Shown here: positions 1 through 10,232 of the stretch, one piece after another
How positions within the stretch are numbered: the first letter of the stretch is position 1
Layout: each line of letters starts with the position of its first letter
Origin: Tridacna crocea
Lineage: Eukaryota; Mollusca; Bivalvia; Cardiida; Cardiidae
Direction of reading: 5' to 3'
DNA length: 64,000 nucleotides
Assembly (NCBI GenBank): GCA_943736015.1
Contig: OX031060.1
Coordinates: 5,283,501 to 5,347,500 of the forward strand
Made by a program: the position numbers and the translations under genes
Notes under the pieces: generated by a model
What the model saw: the letters and a program-made list of their open reading frames with translations, nothing else
Told to the model about the DNA's origin: nothing
The model's database searches: none

Positions 1-138
1 TCGTTACTTACTTATTGAGTTATCTAATCATATTGAGGAATTTCTTGACCCAGTAGAATTTGAGTGCCTGATGCAATTATAGTCGTTTTTTAGGGCAGTG
101 AAACCTTCTACAGTAAACCTTTGTCACACAATCCCGAG

Positions 139-369
139 TTAAACCATTACCTCACATCAAAATTTTAGACCTATCCAAATTTAAAGCATTTTGCAGACAA
201 AAATTTCAAAGTGGCTCAAATGGTGCAATTTTGCTGTGATAGGGTAGAAAACTTTGTAGGAAAAGGAAAAAAATGCTGGTTACCAGCATTTTCTCCTTTT
301 CCCACAATACTTTCTAAAGGCTTCTTTCCCAGAAGCATCAGAAGTAGGTAATGTGTGGTAAAGGGTTAA
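139..369 (+). mobile_element. TTAA-A MITE, reference description
   Basis: TTAA-A (name used here) is 225-230 bp. Plus orientation reads TTAACTCTTTACCAAACGAC, AAAATTTTAGACTGGTCC, AAAGCATTTGCAGACGAC, then the hairpin core GAAAACATTGTGGGAAAAGG...GCTGG-T-TACCAGC...ATGTTTTC, a right arm with TTCTTTCTCAGGG, and GGTAATGGGTTAA. The loop base is T in plus and A in minus copies, so orientation can be read. CCC next to TTAA fits piggyBac-type ends. This copy is decayed (GAAAACTTTGTAGGAAAAGG) but has both TTAA sites. Confidence 0.8.
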
Positions 370-382
370 ATGACTTCAACAG

Positions 383-568
383 AAAAGACTTCTGAAAAAA
401 TTGTGGGGAAAAGGAGAAAATGCTGATAACCAGGATTTTCTCTTTTTCCCACCATGTTTTCCACACTATAAAAGACAAATTTCATTAAGTAATCCCCATT
501 AGAATTGTAGTCTGCTATTGCCTTGAATTTAGAAAAGTCTACATTTTTGTTGTTTGGTAAAGGGTTAA
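383..568 (-). mobile_element. TTAA-A MITE, left end eroded
   Basis: Core ATTGTGGGGAAAAGG with GCTGATAACCAGG; right TTAA at 565. It may share the TTAA at 366 with the copy before it. Confidence 0.65.
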
Positions 569-664
569 GGGAATGAAATGATGAGGTTATTTTGAACAAA
601 GCTCTAGGCTCTGATGCATTATCTGCTGAAAGAAAACAATGCAGATGGTGAAATGCATCTAAAT

Positions 665-880
665 TTAACTCTTTACCAAACCACAAAATTTTAGGTTTGG
701 CCAAAGCAAAAGCATTTGCTGGTGACAAAATAAAAGTGACTGAAAGTTAGAAATTTATTTTGAGAAGGGTAGAAAACTGTGGGGAAAGGAGAAAAATGCT
801 TGTAACCAGCATTTTCTCCTTTTCCTGCAATGTTTTCAACATTATGAAAGAAAGATCATCACTTGCACTACAATTGTTTT
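665..880 (+). mobile_element. TTAA-A MITE, right end eroded
   Basis: Left TTAACTCTTTACCAAACC is intact; the core has GCTTGTAACCAGC, and the right arm fades near 880. Confidence 0.65.
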
Positions 881-892
881 AGGCGTCTCTAA

Positions 893-1117
893 ATGCTTTC
901 CCAAACAATAAATTTTGGACCCTTCCAAACCGAAAGAGTTTGCAGACGACAATTTTAGATTTGGGGAAAATGGCAGAAAGTTCTCTAAAAGGGTTGAAAA
1001 CAATGTGGGAAAAGGAGAAATTGCTCGTTATGAGCAATTTCTTCTTTTCCCACAGTGTTTTCAAAAGACTTTTACAGCAGACACATGGAAACCAGGGCTT
1101 GTTTGGGAGAGGGTTAA
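893..1117 (+). mobile_element. TTAA-C MITE
   Basis: Subfamily C carries CCAAAGAGTTTGCAGACGAC, AAATGGCAGAAAGTTCTC and a core with GAGAAATTGCTCGTTATGAG instead of the A-type GCTGGTTACCAGC; right arm AACCAGGGCTTGTTTGGGAG then TTAA. Confidence 0.7.
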
Positions 1118-1244
1118 ATGCTTTGAAATTGGTGAAGTGGAAAATTTTGTTGTTACCAAAAGAGTTAATAGTTTAAAATGTCTGTTTTATTTTAGCCATA
1201 CTCTGCCCTTGTTTTTGATGTCTGCAAATGCTTTGAAATTGTTA

Positions 1245-1438
1245 AGCTCCAGATAAGAGGGAGTGATAGTATTCTAAATCATTTATTTCTGTTTCAAACG
1301 CTATGTTGTGGGTACTTACTAGAATCGTCTCAAGGAGATGATTCTAATGAGTACCAAAAACATATAGTTTAGTTGAGAATTAGTAATATTTTCAATTTTG
1401 AAAAAAAAAAAAGAATCACTCCCCCCATCTAGAGCTCT
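1245..1438. mobile_element. Fold-back MITE with AGAGCTC ends, copy 1
   Basis: About 190 bp with a central imperfect palindrome around GAATCGTCTCAAGGAGATGATTC and flanks GGGAGTGA / TCACTCCCCCC. More decayed than the 2533 copy. Confidence 0.7.
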
Positions 1439-1900
1439 TTTTATGAATCCATGTAATCTATTTAGTGGTACAAGAGGCTGGATCCTGAGGTAGAATGGTC
1501 CATAAGCATACAGAATTTTGACCAAAAACAAAATATTTAGACAGTAATTCTTTTCATTTGAGCTATTTATCTGACTGCTGTAGAAAATGTACGACTGAAA
1601 TTTGAAAGGCAAAGATAAAGATCAGACATAACAAATGATGCTGTGTAATCTTGACTCTACAAATTTCCATATTATTCTAATTGGAATGGTGGTGTCTTAT
1701 CAATAAGTTATGAAATAAGTTGAAATCGTCAATCCTTTATGTTTTAGGTTTAAGAGAAAACAGTGCTACGCCAGGGATATCCTGTAAAGGTACACTTTAT
1801 ACCCTCACCAGCTATGTGTTAGCATGCTTTACTTGTTTGATTTTAGTGAAAGGAACATTGTCCTACCCTTCCTCACATTCGTATAGCTGGCTATCTCTAT
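1439..1900. other. No feature seen
   Basis: AT-rich, no repeat family, ORF or exon signal that I can support. Confidence 0.4.
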
Positions 1901-2310
1901 AACTCTTAACCAGACAACAGAATTTTAGCCGTGTTCTGGAAGGCAATAATTACCAAAGTTTGGACTTTTATTTTTGAAAGTGTATAAATCATTGTGGCAA
2001 AGAAGAAAATGCTTGTGGCCTGCATTTATCCCTTTCTGTCTTTGCTTATAAAAAGCCTTCTTTCTTACAGTCTGGAATATAGGACCTGTATTCACCAACC
2101 ATTCTTGAGAATATTCTTAGTTTTATTCTTCAGAATTTTGTCCCTGTGAAAGTAACAGGACTTCTGATTGGTTAAACCAAATGGTTTAGCCAATCAGAAG
2201 TCCTGTTACTTTCATGGTCAGGAAATCTTGAAGAACAAGACCAAGAATGTTCTTAGGAATGGTTGGTGAATACAGACCCAGGATGTTTTTTTGAAGGTTT
2301 GACCTTTTAT
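1901..2310 (+). mobile_element. Old TTAA-A MITE split by a fold-back MITE
   Basis: CTCTTAACCAGACAACAG, then AATCATTGTGGCAAAG and a decayed core; the 2082-2280 element lies in the right arm. Confidence 0.5.
2082..2280. mobile_element. Fold-back MITE, about 200 bp (TGTATTCACCAACC ends)
   Basis: Near-complete inverted repeat: ends GGACCTGTATTCACCAACC and GGTTGGTGAATACAGACCC; centre TGGTTAAACCAAATGGTTTA. Inserted in an old TTAA-A copy (1901-2310). A related fragment is at 28904-29030. Confidence 0.75.
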
Positions 2311-2525
2311 CAATCAATCCTGTGTTTTCAACTCTGAGGAAAAATGCTTTTGAAGCATTGCTGGTGAAGGAAAAAATGCTGATAAGAAGAATTTTCTTTT
2401 CTTCCCTGCAGTGTTTTGTACCATTTCAAAGAAAATTTTCACTTTTTGAGCCACATTAAAATTGTAACTTTCAAACTCAGCCAAATTGGACCAGTCTGGC
2501 TTTTACCTGTGTGGTAAAGGGTAAA
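2310..2525 (-). mobile_element. Decayed TTAA-A MITE
   Basis: Core remnant GCTGATAAGAAGAATTTTC; right end GGACCAGTCTGG...GTGGTAAAGGG without TTAA. Confidence 0.5.
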
Positions 2526-2532
2526 CAGCTGG

Positions 2533-2724
2533 CAGAGCTCTAGATAAGAGGGAGTGATGGTTTTGTAAAACCATTATTTCTTGTTCAAACCCTATGTTGT
2601 GGGTACTCATTAGAATCGTCTCGATGAGACGATTCTAATGAGTACCCATAACATAGGCTTTAGTGAAGAATTTTTAATATTTTCAATTTTGAAATCAAAA
2701 TCACTCCCTCTATCTGGAGCTCTG
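2533..2724. mobile_element. Fold-back MITE with AGAGCTC ends, copy 2 (best preserved)
   Basis: Ends AGAGCTCTAGATA and TATCTGGAGCTCT; inside, TAGAATCGTCTC / GAGACGATTCTA at the centre, flanked by TGTGGGTACTCAT / ATGAGTACCCATA. The centre pairs over about 30 bases per arm. Confidence 0.8.
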
Positions 2725-3366
2725 AGTTGAGTAAACAGTTTTACATTGATATATGGCAAAAGATGCATAAAATTGTAACATAGCTACATTCATGCATATT
2801 GAGAAACGAGGCATCTTAAGTATGCAAATGAAAATCACGAAAGACTACCATAGTTTTCTAAATAGCATGCTCACTTCACTATTAAATCAGGTTGCTCAAA
2901 GTTCAGAATTCTACTAGCATCCAATATTGCTTTTTTTTCAAGACACTGTTTGCTCTCTATTTGCCTAAAACCTTTTTAGCAAAATATAACATTGCCGAGA
3001 GATGAATTTAGGAAGAAAATGGGCAATGTATCTTTAATTCTTTATCCTTTTTTGTTTATGGAAATTGGAAATGTTGAGATAGACAGCATGAGTTTATAGA
3101 ATTATGAATCATTCTAAAGTTATGTTGTAATTTAGCAGGTGGGTGTAGGGGGTTTAAGGTTGGCAATATTATGATTTGAACCGTTTATCCTTTCATTCCT
3201 GACTGCTGACTGCCTTTCTCTTTTTTTTTTCTGTGATAAAACTACTTTCAGTTCTATGCTTTGAAATAAAGAAAAAATAAAAACTAATAGCAATGTAACT
3301 TAAAATTCCATTAACTTTCTTTCTTGCATAGTCTGTACCTTATACTGACTGTAGCTAGCATATATG
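2725..3366. other. No feature seen
   Basis: AT-rich unique-looking sequence, short T runs only. Confidence 0.4.
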
Positions 3367-3594
3367 TTGACCCTTTACCAAACAACAAAAATTTTGACTC
3401 ATCTAATTTGAAAGCACTTGCAGACGACAGTATAAATAAACTCAAAAACTGAAACTTGTTTCCGGCAGGGTAGAAAACATTGTGGGAAAAGGAGAAAATG
3501 CTGGTTACCAGCATTTGCTCCTTTTCCCACAATGTTTTCGAAAGGCCTCTATCTGAGGGTTGTAAAAACCAGGGCTTGTTTGGTAGAGAGTTAA
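3367..3594 (+). mobile_element. TTAA-A MITE, well preserved
   Basis: Core arms 3474-3540 pair with one mismatch near the loop (GCTGGTTACCAGC, then TTTGCTCC). Right TTAA at 3591. Confidence 0.8.
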
Positions 3595-3596
3595 CA

Positions 3597-3825
3597 AGGG
3601 TCTTGTGTGGCTCAGTGATAAAGGTACATGTTTTGTAAACCAGAGTTCCTGGATTAGATACTCATCTTAAGCTGTAGAAGTGGCTTTAGGCAGGACACTT
3701 CAGAGCCCCTTAGTGGTACTGATAAAACCCTAGGAAACAAGTCAGTTTGTTAGCCGTTCCTGCAAAACGATTGAAATGATATTGTAAGTTCAATGGAAAA
3801 CCATTAAAATAATCAGTTAATACTC
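3597..3825 (+). mobile_element. tRNA-derived SINE, second type
   Basis: GGGTCTTGTGTGGCTCAGTG (A box), then GAGTTCCTGGATTAGATAC as a poor B box. It follows directly on the TTAA of the MITE 3367-3594. Body weakly conserved. Confidence 0.55.
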
Positions 3826-3965
3826 TGTATACCAATTTGGTAAGGAAACTCTAAAATCTGGCTGTGTGTGATATTAAAAGTGTGATGCGGGTAAAAAAAA
3901 AAAACGAGTCTTAGGGATGAGGGTTTTTTTTAAGTTCATCATACCCCATTTGAGTGACAGATTAT

Positions 3966-4555
3966 TAATATAATGTTATTAATCACGTGATTTCGTAATG
4001 GCCCAGTTACAGGTCCGAGGTCAGCCCTATTGGCCCAAGGCCGAAGGCCGAGGGCTAATACGGCTGACCAAGGACCTGTAACTGGGCCATTACGAAATCA
4101 CTTGATCAGTGACATTTTTATTAATTAACCCTTTACCAAACAATCCCTGGTTTTACTACCCTGAAAAAGAAGCCGTCTGAAAACATTGTGAGAAAAGGAG
4201 AAAATGCTGGTAACCAACATTTTCTCCTTTTTCCCACAATGTTTTCTACCCTGCTGGAAACAAATATCAATTTTTGGTTTACGTTTACTTTGCCGCCTCC
4301 TTGAACGTGATTGGCTAAAAGTAAGCGCAGATGCTCACCTGACTGCACTTTTGACCAATCACATTCAAGGATTTCTGTATTGGTCACGGGTCATCAATAT
4401 TGATACGAGGTCATCTGTATTGATCGGAGGTCAAGTCGTATTAAGGCGGGGTCACGACCTGTATACTATACGAAGTCAGAAATGTGACTAGTATCGCGTG
4501 GACCGGTTTCCATGTTTTACTTCTATATATCCAATAGTTAATTAATAATATCACA
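3966..4555 (+). mobile_element. Chimeric fold-back element, copy 1 (contains half of a TTAA-A MITE)
   Basis: First part is a strong palindrome (about 3980-4112; arms include TGGCCCAGTTACAGGTCC). Then comes TTATTAATTAACCC and the left half plus hairpin of a TTAA-A MITE (core 4180-4253). At TTTACTTTG (about 4292) the MITE stops and another sequence begins (CCGCCTCCTTGAACGTG), running to GTTAATTAATAATATC. The ends TTATTAATTAA and TTAATTAATAA are inverted. The copy at 48494-49050 has the same junction. Confidence 0.75.
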
Positions 4556-4839
4556 AACATCCTGTTGATTGTCCTATCTATTACATTCCTTATTTACCCT
4601 TATTATTATCAAGAATGGCATAATATGAGCAATATCGATAAAAAAGTAGTTCTGGTATACCTTTTAAAACTATATCATCACTAGTGATGATACCATAATT
4701 ATCACTGAGAGAAATTCTAGAAAAGGCATGTGTATAAGCAAGAGGCCAAATTGTCAGTCCAATAATTATGAAAGCTTGATAGAATGTTTGTCATTATGTC
4801 TTGAAAGAGGTTGAAAATGGGTCATGTTTTTTTAAAACA

Positions 4840-4885
4840 CTCAGGTGAGCAACTTCAGGGCCATCATGGCCTTCTTACACAGAAT
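4840..4885 (+). mobile_element. Solo 3' end of a Helentron-like element
   Basis: GTGAGCAACTTCAGGGCC followed by ATCATGGCCTTCTTAC: the terminal hairpin GGGCCATCATGGCC and CTT-rich end seen in the 22-kb element. No 5' end was found close by. Confidence 0.5.
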
Positions 4886-5126
4886 TTGAAGATGTTATGA
4901 AATAGATATTAGTATTTTTGTTTGAAAGATCTTCCACTAGATAATGAAATTCATTCTCAGGAAGGTTACAACGTTTGATTGGAGGTGGATAAAAGACTTG
5001 TCAGCACTCTTGTACCTGTGGACTTTTGACGACACCTTAAGTCACACTTTAAGTCACATGAGGTAATCATTAAGTGCAATAGTAAACAGTTATATTGTAC
5101 ATGTATTGTATTGTTTTGGTGCATTT

Positions 5127-5207
5127 TGATAGGTGAGTGCAACACTATTCTAAGTACCTGTACAATGTACAGGCACTTAGAATAGTGTTGCACTCACCTA
5201 TAGATTT
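5127..5207. mobile_element. Short snapback hairpin element, copy 1
   Basis: Arms of about 35 bp: GATAGGTGAGTGCAACACTA and its inverse, meeting at CTGTACAATGTACAG. It abuts the TTAA of the TTAA-B copy at 5211. Confidence 0.7.
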
Positions 5208-5210
5208 GTC

Positions 5211-5439
5211 TTAACCCTTTACCCCATAAGGCATTTCTATGGTATCTCTAACTGACCCTAAATAACAGCAAGGATGAAGCCGTTTCTTATATGTATATGA
5301 CACCTTTTGATAGCATAGAAAACATTGTGGCAAAAGGTGAAATTGCTCGTCACGAGCAATTTCACCTTTTGCAACAATGTTTTCCAAATGCTCCTATAAG
5401 CAATGCGTAGAAATGAGTATCTATGGAGTAAAACGTTAA
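5211..5439 (-). mobile_element. TTAA-B MITE
   Basis: Subfamily B shares TTAA ends and the AAAACATTGTGG core edge but has CAAAAGGTGAAATTGCTCGT in the arms, ATAGATACTCATTTCTACGC on one side and AACGGCTTCATCCTTGC on the other. Here the core reads GCTCGTCACGAGC. Confidence 0.8.
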
Positions 5440-5529
5440 GCCTTTACCAAACAAGTTTGTGCATTCATGCCAAGCCGCAGTATCCAAGTCAGTAGCATAC
5501 ATGACTTGAGAACATGATATCACTTGTTT

Positions 5530-6215
5530 GATCCTCAGCTTCGCAATATCTTACTGAGGACTGATGATAATTGTTGCGACAAGATATAGAGGATATTTGT
5601 TTTTTTCAGTGAAAGGTCGAAATTTATTTCATCGAGTGGACACCATCGGTAATATTTTCACGAGTGGCGCAGCCACGAGTGAAAATATTACCGATGGTGT
5701 TCACGAGATGAAATAAATTTCGATCTTTCACCGAAAAAAACAAATATTCTATTTATTTCATGCTTTTAACCCTTTCTGGGAGGAGCTTTATCAAAATTCA
5801 GTACAGTTCTTTTCCGTTATTCCCCGTGGCGTACCCCTCCCGCATAGCAACGTTACGTCAAGCGCGAGAAATGTAAGGTATATGACGTCATATTTCCTAT
5901 CTGGTTGTTAGGCACGCGCAATTTACCTAGGCAACAAGAATGTGAAAATCGGTATTTTCACTGGTCGTACCAGTGTAAGATCGAAAAATATTTTCACTGC
6001 TATTTCTCGATATCTTACCGGAAGGCATGAAATAATGATTTTTCTTTCACCGCTTACTATTGTTTCGATGATGGTTATGTAGGAAAGCATCCAGTGGCTT
6101 GGAAAGAATATTGTGCGGAGAATCCAGGAAAGCATAGACAGATGTACTGGCAGCCACAATATAACTGAATTAATGTTGAAAATGGTGTTAAACATGATAT
6201 AATCAATCAGTCATT
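5530..6215 (+). mobile_element. SINE interrupted by a fold-back element
   Basis: Left part (about 5530-5588) has ACTGAGGACTGATGATAATTG; right part (6037-6215) has GATGATGGTTATGTAGGAAAG, CAGTGGCTTGGAAAG and GTTGAAAATGGTGTTAAAC, matching the body of the SINE at 7036. The tRNA head is decayed. Confidence 0.6.
5589..6036. mobile_element. Fold-back element inserted in a SINE
   Basis: Nearly perfect palindrome 5589-5756 (arms about 80 bp, centre CACGAGTGGCGCAGCCACGAG) followed by a unique part bounded by TTATTTCATGC (5755) and GCATGAAATAA (6023). The SINE reads into it at ATTGTTGCGACAAGATA and out of it at TTTCTTTCACCGCTTACTATT. Confidence 0.7.
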
Positions 6216-6488
6216 GTGCATTCACATTAGGATGGAAGAAGCTTTTGAAATAAAGATGAAGGAAGAGGAGTAAATGCTAATGCTGTTTACAGAAAGGGCT
6301 CCAGTTCTCATACAGACTTGATTCACGTTCTGATTCTAAGCATTTTCTCTTTTTGGAGAAATGTTTTGTAAAGCTTCAGATTAGTTATACATTGAGATTT
6401 TGTAGTACAGGGTTGATCTGAAATTATATTGATTAGAGGCTTTCATTCTATGAGAATTTTCCACCTGGGATCGTCATTGTAATTTTTC

Positions 6489-6715
6489 AATTACCTGTAA
6501 CTCTTTACCAAACGACAACATTTTAGACTTGCATTTGCAGACGAGAAATTTTCAATTTGCTCAAAGGATGAAATTTGTTCTTAAAAGGGTAGAAAGCATT
6601 GTGGTGAAAGGAAAAAAAATGCTGATTACCAGCATTTTTCCCTTTTTCCACTATGTTTTCAAAAGGCTCTGTTTCTCAGGGTCGTCAAAAGTAAGGATTG
6701 TATGTTAAAGGGTCA
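6489..6715 (+). mobile_element. TTAA-A MITE, decayed
   Basis: CTCTTTACCAAACGACAAC at left, core AGCATTGTGGTGAAAGG...GCTGATTACCAGC, right AAGGATTGTATGTTAAAG. Confidence 0.65.
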
Positions 6716-6905
6716 ACTCAATGACGAAATCAAATTAAAAAGTATTTTAAGAAAAATTATTGAGATGATGATTTCTGCCTTTAAAAGGGTAGAAAACATT
6801 GTGGAGAAAGGAAAAAAATGCTTGCTACTAGCATTTTCTCATTTTCCAACAATAATTTCAAAAACCTTCTCATTCAGGTTGGTCAAAACTTAGGACTGTG
6901 TGATA
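6716..6905 (+). mobile_element. TTAA-A MITE, left end lost
   Basis: Core GAAAACATTGTGGAGAAAGG...GCTTGCTACTAGC; joined directly to the copy before it. Confidence 0.6.
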
Positions 6906-7035
6906 AAGAAACAAAAATTATGACTCTTTGAGCTTCGAATTTTCTTTTAATTTTTCCTGTTACAAGGCAACTGATGGTTGCAATATTTTGTCATAGTGAC
7001 AGCTGTAAAATTTTGCATCGTTTCAACAGCTTTAG

Positions 7036-7338
7036 GCGAGCCCTGATAGCTCAGTGGGTGGTGTGTAGGAGTTGAGAACAGGGTGTCGTTGGTTCAATCC
7101 CAGGCTGGCCCAGTTCCTTTCTGAGGATTGATGATAGTCATAATTGTGACAGGCTTCATTCCCTTCCCACCGCTGACCATTGTCTCAATGATGGTAATGT
7201 GGGAAAGCAGCAAGTGGCTTGGAAAGAAAATTGTGTTGACTACTGATAATAGAGACTCAAGGAAAGCATGGATAGATACACTGGCAGCCTCAATATGATT
7301 GAAATAATGTTGAAAATGGCATTAAAGACCATTGATTA
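7036..7338 (+). mobile_element. tRNA-derived SINE
   Basis: Head GCGAGCCCTGATAGCTCAGTG has a polymerase III A box, and GGTTCAATCCC is the B box. The body has CTGAGGATTGATGATAG and GGAAAGCAGCAAGTGGCTTGG, and the tail is a decayed GATTAAATTATGAA. Best preserved copy of this SINE type. Confidence 0.8.
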
Positions 7339-7399
7339 AATTATGAAGGACTTGAGCCTTACTCTGACAAAAAGGGGCTTAATGCTCAGCTGTGATGCA

Positions 7400-7628
7400 T
7401 TAACCCTTTACTCCATAGATACTCATTTCTACGCATTGTTTTTTAGGAGCCTTTGGAAAACATTGTGGCAAAAGGTGAAATTGCTCGTTACGAGCAATTT
7501 CGCCTTTTGTCATAAAGTTTTCTATGCTATATGAAGGTGTCATATACACATAAGAAACGGCTTCATCCTTGCTGTTATTTAGAGTCAATTAGAGATATCA
7601 TAGAAATGCCTTATGGGGTAAAGGGTTA
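7400..7628 (+). mobile_element. TTAA-B MITE, full length
   Basis: Both TTAA ends intact (TTAACCCTTTACTCC / GGGGTAAAGGGTTAA). Right core arm has two changes (CGCCTTTTGTCATAAAG). Confidence 0.85.
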
Positions 7629-7778
7629 ACCCAAGCAAGTCATCATCACATTATCATGGACCCATAAAATCCATTCATTCTAACAGTGGACTAGATAAGG
7701 ATGTATAATGGTCCTTTGACATGCAGAAAATTTTCAAATAGCAAAAATTTTCAACCCAGGCTAACATTGAATGATACA

Positions 7779-8007
7779 TTAACCCATTACCACACAATCC
7801 GTACTTTTGATGCCCCTGAGAAAGAAACCTTTAGAAAACATTGTGGGAAAAGGAGAAAATGCTGGTAAACAGCATTTTCTCCTTTTCCCACAATGTTTTC
7901 TACCCTTCACAAAACAAATTTCAAATTTTCAGTCACTTTTATTTTGTCGTCTGGATATGCTTTTGATTTGGACAAGCCTAAAGTATTGTTGTTTGGTAAA
8001 GAGTTAA
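7779..8007 (-). mobile_element. TTAA-A MITE, full length, touching the LINE
   Basis: TTAACCCATTACCACACAATCC to GTTTGGTAAAGAGTTAA. The LINE leader begins at the next base. Confidence 0.8.
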
Positions 8008-8644
8008 GCCCCCTTTTAGTAGAGGCCCACCAGCCGGGTAGGGGGAATAGAAAAAATCCCGGAGGTAGTCTGCAGAGTGGTAAAACCCCACCGAAAAGGA
8101 CCTGCCCGTTTGCCGTGGGCTGCGACCTGTGTCACCTGATGACGGGATCCTGGTGCTTGAGTGACATCAGGGATTGGCTAGGCCCTGTACTTGCAACACA
8201 CCACTTTGGCCCTAAGTTGGGCTAAACGGGAGGTCAGGAAGGCCCGTCCTGATCAATCGGCTGGTCATGCCTTGCCCTAGGACATCTGATATACTCCTTC
8301 TTTTATATCCTTTTCTCAATTAAATTTACCATCTTCTCCACATAATTATATCACATTCTTTTCAGGTATTATATTTCTTGTTCAGTCCTAGAAGGCGGTG
8401 GCTCATGGGTCAATTGGGTGAAAGTTTTTTGGTATTTGACTGACATTTTTAACCTCTCAATGATGGTCTAAGCTTGGTAAGACTTTCTGCGGGAATGCAT
8501 CTGTCCAGTTTAGCCCTTTCATACTGAGTATACCACTGATGTATCCCTGTCATGGTCTGCGAATGGTTTTTTCTCTGGACCATGTCCCCTTGTTGGGCTC
8601 CGTGGCGGGTGGGGAACATCGGTGGTGAAATTTATCACACAAAC

Positions 8645-10154
8645 ATGGCGTCTCAAAAAAAGGCCAAGCTCAATGAAAGCAAGTGCCCTCTTTCAGACAA
8701 TGATTCTGAAACAGAACCTTCAATTTCTACCTCTTTTCACTCTCCACGTTTTATTGTTATTCAATCCCAGGATCCTTCAAAACCAGTCACAAAGCTCTCT
8801 CCTTTTATAATTGAAAAACAAATATCTAGCATCCTTGGAACTCCAAAATCTGTTAAAAAACTGAAAGACCAGACTCTCCTTGTTGAATGTCTCACCAATC
8901 AACAAGCACTGAATCTTCTGAAAAACACAAAATTCTTTGATATATCTGTTAAAATTTTTCCACATCCTTCACTCAATTCTTGTAAAAGAGTAATTAGATG
9001 CAAAGAACTTGCATACTGCAACTCCTTACAAGAAATTAAAGACAACCTAAAACAACAAGGTGTATCCGATGGTCAACGGATTTCTGTACGCAGAGATGGA
9101 GAGCAGAGACTTACAAACACATACATTTTAACATTTTCTTCACCTGTTCTTCCAAACTCTATCAAGATAGGCTTTCAAGTAGTTAAAGTAGATGTGTATG
9201 TGCCAAACCCCTTGCGATGTTTTAAATGCCAGCAGTACGGCCATCACATCAGTAAATGTCCAAACCAAGAAACATGTTCTAATGTGCTCATCAAGGATCT
9301 GACCATGACAGTACTACTTGTTCAAATCCTCTTCTTTGTATTAATTGTAAGTCTCAACACTCTACTTTTTCAAGAGAGTATCCTGTATGGAAGGAAGAGA
9401 AAGAAATCCTTTCCATTAAATACAACAATAATGTTAGCTTTCCAGAAGCAAGGAAATTATTTGAACAGCGCAAGAAAACCTCTTCTGGTCCTAGCTATGC
9501 AGGTGTTGTTGGCTTGTCAACTGAAAAGGACGACTGCAGCACTGGTAAAATTCTTGCAAAAGTTCTACTTCAAAAATTTCCTGATGTAGCTTCTGAGCTG
9601 AAAGAACTTCTCCCTCCATCCACCTTGTCCAAACTAATTTCTGACTCTCCATCTGCATCTAAAACAAACACAACATCTTCGGCATCTTCAAAACCCACAA
9701 ACTCTCAAATAGTTCTTCTCAAAAAACTTCAAAGCCATCTACCTCTTCACAAAATATCTCTTCATGGAAAACTTCAAAGCCATTTCCCCCTTCACAACAG
9801 CCTCTTAAGAAACCACAACCTCCATCTTCACAGTCTACAACAAAACCTAACGTCTCGTCTAAGGATAACAATCCCAATCATACACCCCGACCTCCTAAAA
9901 GGTCTTCTTCCAAATCCAAACCACAATCTAGAGATAACCAAGGATCTTGTGAAATCACAGTTAAAGTAAATGATCCTGTCCCTACCTCCAACAGATTTTC
10001 GTAGCTAGAGGACATGGATGCAGATGCTGAAGATCTGGAAGGTGAGGCTTCAGATTCAGAAGCCTCTATCTGGTCCACTTGCAAAGATCCTTGGAACAAG
10101 GATGCTGACACTTGGCACATGACCAAACCCGAGACATCTGTAATTAACACTTAA
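8645..10154 (+). pseudogene. LINE ORF1: nucleic-acid-binding protein with zinc knuckle, frameshifted
   Basis: ATG at 8645 has a good context (AAACATGG). The first 200 residues have the usual ORF1 layout (KRVIRCKELAYC, then TNTYILTF and YVPNPLRCFKCQQYGHH), with a CCHC zinc knuckle CFKCQQYGHHISKC at about residues 194-207. A one-base loss near 9279 breaks the second knuckle; the frame carrying YAGVVG and PDVASELKELLPPS takes over. A second shift near 9720 leads into a Ser/Pro/Lys-rich tail, interrupted by TAG near 10003, and the frame ends near 10154 in an acidic stretch. It would bind the element's RNA in the ribonucleoprotein. Confidence 0.85.
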
Positions 10155-10232
10155 CCAATCTATTTTACAATTGGTTTACGGCCTCCTTTTTTACTTTAGC
10201 TTTTATACATCCTCATGCACTATGGATACTAT

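Noticed and set aside
7036-7110. Possible functional tRNA genes (A and B boxes at 3597, 7036, 49592, 50661, 60039)
   Set aside because: No cloverleaf could be closed and each is followed by a shared SINE body; they are tRNA-derived SINE heads.
8552-8644. Upstream extension of LINE ORF1 to an earlier ATG
   Set aside because: The extension translates the GC-rich leader; the ATG at 8645 has a better context and starts the usual ORF1 sequence.
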